DNA of 64,000 nt, taken from CALRGE01 sp964360635 (GTDB lineage: Bacteria; Patescibacteriota; Gracilibacteria; UBA1369; 2-02-FULL-48-14). The stretch is from assembly GCA_964360635.1 (NCBI GenBank), contig CAYHXO010000008.1, positions 3,676-67,675 on the forward strand, in the 5' to 3' direction. The position numbers and the translations under genes are program-made. The notes beneath the pieces are model-generated. The model was not told the origin of the DNA. It searched no databases and was given only the letters and a program-made list of their open reading frames with translations. Below, one piece after another: positions 59,815 through 64,000 of this stretch (its first letter is position 1; every line of letters begins with the position of its first letter).

Positions 59815-62800
59815 ATGGCAAATCCTATAACAGCATCAGATATCGACGACGTAAAGCCTGATCCAGCCGACGCTGGAACTGACTCTGGTTCCGAACCAGA
59901 GTCTGAGGCTGGCTTCGAAGACGAAGAGCCAACTTTAGCTGGTGACAAAGGTGAAAAACCAGAATCAAAAAAACCATCATTGTTGGACAACGCTCGTGAT
60001 GCTGTTAAATCAGGTGTTAAGAATGTTTATTCAAAAGTTAAAGATGCAAACGATGGAAGAGTAAAAGAGAATGAGAGAATAAAGAAAGAATATGATGCAA
60101 GGCGTGCAGCAATTGAGGAAGCAAATAAGTTGGTTAATGACGGTGAAATTAATAATGAGCCTAATGAATACAGAAGAAAAGAAAAAATGAGAGAAATTAT
60201 AAGCCGTAGATTAAGTTCGACAGGCGTTAATGTAAAATTTATTGATGAAGCGATTGAATCAGCTATAAAAGCAAAAAAAATTAGAGATGATAAAGAAAAG
60301 AAAGAAAGTGACATTGCGATTGATAAGGAACAATCAGAGTTTATAAAATCTGTTTTAGATCTACCCGAAATAAAGGATATAAAAGATAAGCAGAAGAAAA
60401 GAGAAAAAATAAAAGAGAAGGTAAAGGCTAAAACAAAAAAAGTTTTTCGTGATAGAATGGGAAATGGGATTTCATCAGATTTTAATGAAAAAAGATTTAA
60501 CCAAGCTTTTGATAGAGCTTACGAACAACAGGAATCAAATTTTGATGGCCTTATTGACAAGGGTTTGAAGGATGAAGATGAGAAAGAAAAAATAAAAGCC
60601 AGAAAAGCCGAAGCCGCAAAAAAACGTTCAGAATCAAAACCAATAATCACAACTGAAAAATTTCTACTCGCTACTACTCTCGCTATCCACACAGGAGCAT
60701 CTCTTGGTGGAATGGCTGTTGACGGTACTGTTGCAGTTGCAAAAGGCACAGGACGATTAGTTAGAGAAGAAGTTGTTGGAATTGCAAACAGTGGAGTCGA
60801 ATTAGGAAAACAGGTTGGAAAGACTGTAGTTTATCCATTTGGACGAATTGGATTCGGAGCAAAAAATCGATTCAGTCGTGGCTTAGATTGGGCATTAAAT
60901 TGGCCAACTGATCACAGTGATGTTGTAAAAAAATCTCATGCACCAGTACATCCAGAAGAACCAAAAGCAGATCATGGAGGACACGCAACTCCAGCCGCAG
61001 CAGCTGCCGGCCCATCAAAGCCAAACATCCTTTCAAGAGGTATAGATTATGTCGGTGGTGGACTTTCTTCAATTGCCGGAGGCATGTGGAATTTAACAAA
61101 AAAAGCTTGGTACAGAACTCAGCAGGCAGTCTTAGCGACTGTTGTTGCTCCAGCAGGATTAGTTCTGGGTGCACTTGAAGGTGCCGCACTCGCAATTCCA
61201 CACGATATCATTGGTGTTCACTGGGAAGGCGAGGCATCAGTTAGCGAAACAGGCGCAGCTGCAAGAAAAACTACTGACAAAAAATTCCACGTTGATGGTG
61301 GTGCACTTGGCATTTTACTTGCCGGCGGAAACACAGTGAAAGATATAGTTTGGGACGCGCCAATTCGTGCATTCGAAGAACAATTAACTACTATAAAGGA
61401 GACACCTATTGAAGATAAACCTGCAGCAAAAGCTGCCGACAAAGCTCATCCTAAACCTGCAGAGGCTCCAAAAGCTGAAGCATCAGCCGGAGGTGGACAT
61501 GCTAAACCAGAAGAAAAGCATCCTAAGCCTGAGGAAAAAGCACATGATAAAGAACATGAAAAGCCGGCCGAGAAACCTGCAGAAAAAATAGCTGAAACTG
61601 ATTCAGCTGGTCCTGGCGAGCACCCTAAAGAGGACCACGACGACCACCACAAAAAGTCGGTAGTGCCTGTGCATACTGATAAAAAGACAGGATTTACAGC
61701 AAGAGTTAAAGGAATTGGAAATGCAATAAAGGCTTTTAGTGAATATGTTCGAGAAGATGAACCTACACAAGCTGACTTTGAAAAAGCTATTGATGCAATG
61801 GATGAAGCCGTTGGCAGTGAAGATGGTAGCGTGATTGGTGCTCTAGCGAAATCAGGCCGAAATATATTAGGGCGACCCGACAATATTGAAGTGCATTACG
61901 ACGAACTCGGAAAACAAATGTTCAAACTTAAGACCAAGGATCGTGAAGCATTTTTCCGATCACTTAATATGGTTGATTTTAGAAAGAAGTTTAGGGTTTT
62001 AATTGAAAATCCTGGAGCAACCAGATTTACTGCCGGAATGAAAACAGACCCAGGAAAGCAAGATATAAAGGATCAAATTGCTAATTTATTTAACCACAAA
62101 GGAGCATTAGATGCTGCTGAATTGGGAGCTATGATTGATGCTCTTGAAGATAAACTTGGAATTAGAGCTGCAGTAGCAGGCAGACCGGGAGAATTAAGAA
62201 GAGAACTTGAGAATATAAGGACGCTTTTGGCACCACAAACTTTAACACCACCTCTTGCAGCTAATACAAGATTGAATGATCTATTCCATAGTGCGGAAAC
62301 TACAACTATTGATATTAATTACAAGGCACTTGGAGAACAGATTTTTAATTTGAAAACAGCTGATCAAACTAAGTTCTTTAGCTCATTTGACGAGGCAAAG
62401 TTTAATATAGAATTTCCATTAATCTCGTCATCACCAGTAACATCTGCGGCGGCAGATCTTGCCACGATGTTGGATAACGATGATGACGGTTCGCTGAGAA
62501 AAGGTGCTAAATTAGAAATTAATAATATACTTAAGTCAGATAGAAAATTAACAGTCAATGAAGTACTTGCAAGAGTGAATATTTTAAGAACAAAACTTTC
62601 TTTACCTCAGCCGGCAGTTGCGAGGACTCCAACTGCATTTCCAGCAACTACACCACCTAGTACGCCTCCTCCAGCTCAAGTAACAGTATCCAGATTGTTA
62701 GATAATGTGCTGGCAGCGTTAGACAAAGATAACCTTGATAAGGTCTTTGCCCCTGAAATAGCTCCAAATTTAAATTACGCAAAATTTGGAGAAACAATAA

Positions 62801-63588
62801 GTAAAATTAAAACAACACCACAAAGAGATGCATTTGTAAAAAATTACAGTAAGAGCGATTTCGAAATTTACTTCAGATCAATGCTGACGACTTCTAGTTT
62901 TGCTGAAAACACGAAAACACCAGACGGAAGGAAAATATTAAAAGGTAAAATCGCTTCATTATTAGGATATCCGGATGAAAGCGAGGTGCTTCCAGATGAA
63001 TTTAAAAATAGAATTGACGACTTAGTAAAAGCATTGAATACCCCAGCACTTACACCTACCACTCCAAGACCAGATGTCTTAGCAGGAATGGAAAAAATTC
63101 GAGAATTTCTTCTAACTGCCACGCTTTCAGATCCTAAAAAACTTAATGAGATATATAAACCATTGAAAGAAATACCAACTATTTCAATAAACTATTCTAA
63201 ATTTGGTGAACAATTATTACAACAAACAGATTCTTCGGATGTATTAGGATTCATAAGAGGTTTTGATCCTGCAGATTTTGATGCTGAATTTGGTGTACTG
63301 ACAACCCCTGACACAAAAGCTAAATTTACTACTATGGTATCTGACCCAAGAACAAATAAGCCAAATCTACAAATTAATATCAAAAAATTATTTAATCATA
63401 GGGCTGTCACACCACCCACAGAAAGTTTATTGAAGATAAAAATAAGTCAACTAAAATCAAAGTTGGTATTGTCGACTACTCATCCAAAATATCAATCACC
63501 TGATGATGTTGATAAAGTTAAATATCTTAATGATTTTTTAGATGATCAGGCTACCTTCGCTGCTGAAGAATGCAATAATATCTTCTAA
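59815..63588 (+). CDS. Giant repeat-containing protein of unknown function (1257 aa)
   Basis: No family is recognised. Order of parts: residues 1-60 acidic and low-complexity; about 60-278 very rich in Lys, Glu, Asp, probably coiled coil; 279-375 with an Ala/Gly-rich hydrophobic stretch (LLATTLAIHTGASLGG); 376-404 His/Pro/Ala linker; 405-472 including a possible membrane helix (AVLATVVAPAGLVLGALEGA); about 531-626 a His/Lys/Pro/Glu-rich linker; then four diverged repeats starting at residues 691, 832, 986 and 1123. No signal peptide is present. The gene stands alone with its own -10 box and is followed by a small unknown gene. A structural or surface-associated scaffold is possible, but nothing in the sequence proves it. 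Confidence 0.85.
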   Translation: MANPITASDIDDVKPDPADAGTDSGSEPESEAGFEDEEPTLAGDKGEKPESKKPSLLDNARDAVKSGVKNVYSKVKDANDGRVKENERIKKEYDARRAAIEEANKLVNDGEINNEPNEYRRKEKMREIISRRLSSTGVNVKFIDEAIESAIKAKKIRDDKEKKESDIAIDKEQSEFIKSVLDLPEIKDIKDKQKKREKIKEKVKAKTKKVFRDRMGNGISSDFNEKRFNQAFDRAYEQQESNFDGLIDKGLKDEDEKEKIKARKAEAAKKRSESKPIITTEKFLLATTLAIHTGASLGGMAVDGTVAVAKGTGRLVREEVVGIANSGVELGKQVGKTVVYPFGRIGFGAKNRFSRGLDWALNWPTDHSDVVKKSHAPVHPEEPKADHGGHATPAAAAAGPSKPNILSRGIDYVGGGLSSIAGGMWNLTKKAWYRTQQAVLATVVAPAGLVLGALEGAALAIPHDIIGVHWEGEASVSETGAAARKTTDKKFHVDGGALGILLAGGNTVKDIVWDAPIRAFEEQLTTIKETPIEDKPAAKAADKAHPKPAEAPKAEASAGGGHAKPEEKHPKPEEKAHDKEHEKPAEKPAEKIAETDSAGPGEHPKEDHDDHHKKSVVPVHTDKKTGFTARVKGIGNAIKAFSEYVREDEPTQADFEKAIDAMDEAVGSEDGSVIGALAKSGRNILGRPDNIEVHYDELGKQMFKLKTKDREAFFRSLNMVDFRKKFRVLIENPGATRFTAGMKTDPGKQDIKDQIANLFNHKGALDAAELGAMIDALEDKLGIRAAVAGRPGELRRELENIRTLLAPQTLTPPLAANTRLNDLFHSAETTTIDINYKALGEQIFNLKTADQTKFFSSFDEAKFNIEFPLISSSPVTSAAADLATMLDNDDDGSLRKGAKLEINNILKSDRKLTVNEVLARVNILRTKLSLPQPAVARTPTAFPATTPPSTPPPAQVTVSRLLDNVLAALDKDNLDKVFAPEIAPNLNYAKFGETISKIKTTPQRDAFVKNYSKSDFEIYFRSMLTTSSFAENTKTPDGRKILKGKIASLLGYPDESEVLPDEFKNRIDDLVKALNTPALTPTTPRPDVLAGMEKIREFLLTATLSDPKKLNEIYKPLKEIPTISINYSKFGEQLLQQTDSSDVLGFIRGFDPADFDAEFGVLTTPDTKAKFTTMVSDPRTNKPNLQINIKKLFNHRAVTPPTESLLKIKISQLKSKLVLSTTHPKYQSPDDVDKVKYLNDFLDDQATFAAEECNNIF
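61885..63474 (+). repeat. Four diverged tandem protein repeats of about 95-100 residues
   Basis: Copies begin at 61885, 62308, 62770 and 63181. Each starts with a motif like INYxxxGEQxFxLKT (IEVHYDELGKQMFKLKT, IDINYKALGEQIFNLKT, LNYAKFGETISKIKT, ISINYSKFGEQLLQQT), continues with FFxSFDxxDFxxxF, then an A-x-F-x-x-M-like segment and LFNH or LLGY, and ends in an amphipathic helix with LxxKL. DNA identity is low, so this is old protein-level duplication. Spacers of about 40-50 residues rich in Pro, Thr and Ala separate the copies. Confidence 0.75.
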
Positions 63589-63642
63589 ATAAAGAAGATT
63601 TCATACTCAAAATTTGACAAAGCTCACCATTTGATCTAACGT
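63580..63642 (+). promoter_or_regulatory. Weak hairpin after the giant gene and promoter of the small gene
   Basis: ATCTTC-N8-GAAGAT (63580-63599) overlaps the end of the giant gene and is followed by a short T-run; it could be a weak terminator. Next, a perfect TTGACA (63614-63619), 17 bases and TAACGT (63637-63642) form a good promoter. The leader to the ATG at 63671 is about 22 bases with no Shine-Dalgarno site. Confidence 0.5.
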
Positions 63643-63670
63643 TCAAAGCCTTCCTTAGCTTTGTTCAGAT

Positions 63671-63958
63671 ATGGCAAAAGATAATCCGACTGATGGAAGG
63701 CTAATCGAGTCCATACTATATGGGACTCCTGTGTATGGACACATCACAACACCGGACGGTCGTGTTTTGACGGAAGTGCACAGAGGCAGGCTTGATGATG
63801 CAAGAAGACATGAGCAAACGAAAGCTCTACTAGGAGAAATGGTGACCGAGCTCAAACAAGTTCATGGTGGACAATCGAATGTGACTAGAGATGCTTTCTT
63901 GAGCAGAAGTACTGAAGTTGCACAAGCTTTGGGTCAAGTTTCGGGCCCTGAATTCTAG
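63671..63958 (+). CDS. Small protein of unknown function
   Basis: A 95-residue soluble protein starting MAKDNPTDGRLIESILYG, with a beta-like segment (YGHITTPDGRVLTEVH) and a charged helical second half (DDARRHEQTKALLGEM). No family is recognised. It has its own promoter-like sequence with a perfect -35 box. A near-perfect 13-base inverted repeat TTGAAG-A-CTTCAA (63971-63983) lies downstream. It may work with the giant protein upstream, but only proximity suggests that. Confidence 0.6.
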   Translation: MAKDNPTDGRLIESILYGTPVYGHITTPDGRVLTEVHRGRLDDARRHEQTKALLGEMVTELKQVHGGQSNVTRDAFLSRSTEVAQALGQVSGPEF

Positions 63959-64000
63959 TCCGAATCGCACTTGAAGACTTCAAAAGGTGAAGAGTAAGCC

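Noticed and set aside
59706..59990. N-terminal extension of LspA to 59990
   Set aside because: The extension is antisense to the acidic start of the giant gene and has Ser/Gly/Pro-rich shadow composition; LspA similarity begins at 59705.
1..64000. Alternative genetic code with TGA read as glycine
   Set aside because: Several genes end at TGA with the next gene overlapping it as ATGA (26820-26823, 37103-37106, 57437-57440), and the reading frames lack internal TGA codons.
1..64000. tRNA, rRNA, CRISPR array or insertion sequence
   Set aside because: No cloverleaf-like intergenic stretch, spaced direct repeats or transposase-like protein was seen; almost all bases are in assigned genes.

Overview
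The window is AT-rich bacterial chromosome, packed almost end to end with genes: about 55 protein genes, no RNA gene, no insertion sequence and no CRISPR array seen. TGA is a normal stop (for example at 26821-26823 and 37104-37106, each overlapping the next ATG), which excludes the TGA=Gly code of Gracilibacteria and Absconditabacteria. Very short intergenic gaps, missing Shine-Dalgarno sites, apparently leaderless first genes and the gene families suggest a Candidate Phyla Radiation (Patescibacteria) genome, with a Peregrinibacteria-like lineage one option. This placement is inference; no rRNA or ribosomal protein gene is present to test it.

About 1-56000 is one very large cell-surface glycan locus built of alternating short operons on both strands. 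(i) 1-10631 and the minus operon 21127-10626 hold a pseudaminic-acid-type nonulosonate set: PseB-like dehydratase, PseC-like aminotransferase, PseI-like synthase, two SpsF-type cytidylyltransferase domains (one fused to an oxidoreductase), GNAT acetyltransferases (one fused to a GT-B-like domain), further DegT and class III aminotransferases, a PIG-L deacetylase, a UDP-xylose synthase and several methyltransferases. (ii) 21200-29007 holds a polyprenyl-phosphate glycosyltransferase, an asparagine-synthase-type amidotransferase, a polytopic membrane protein, a nucleotide-sugar dehydrogenase, an epimerase and a GT4. (iii) 29781-41647 holds UDP-glucose dehydrogenase, UDP-glucuronate 4-epimerase and a UDP-hexose epimerase, then GDP-mannose dehydratase next to a DegT protein whose PLP lysine is a histidine (ColD-like) and a reductase, a probable GDP-3,6-dideoxyhexose route, a second amidotransferase and a GT-C-like membrane protein. 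(iv) 41589-56457 is mostly minus strand, with seven GT4 modules including a GT4-polysaccharide deacetylase fusion, a tyvelose-epimerase-like SDR, FemAB-like and DegT-like genes, ending in YfiH and DUF1385.

The remainder (56484-64000) leaves the glycan theme: a membrane-anchored amidohydrolase-like protein, an AroE homologue with altered substrate-binding serines, a Bro-N protein, LspA, a 1257-residue protein of unknown function with four diverged internal repeats, and a small unknown protein.

Three genome-wide habits stand out. Promoters of first genes usually put the -10 box 4-10 bases from the start codon. All seven convergent gene pairs overlap at their 3' ends. The same 20-base inverted repeat, GTTGTC-N8-GACAAC, lies in two separate intergenic regions. 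Together the operons would make UDP-, GDP- and CMP-linked sugars, modify them by acetylation, amidation, methylation and deacetylation, and assemble them on a lipid carrier into a complex surface polysaccharide or glycoprotein glycan.
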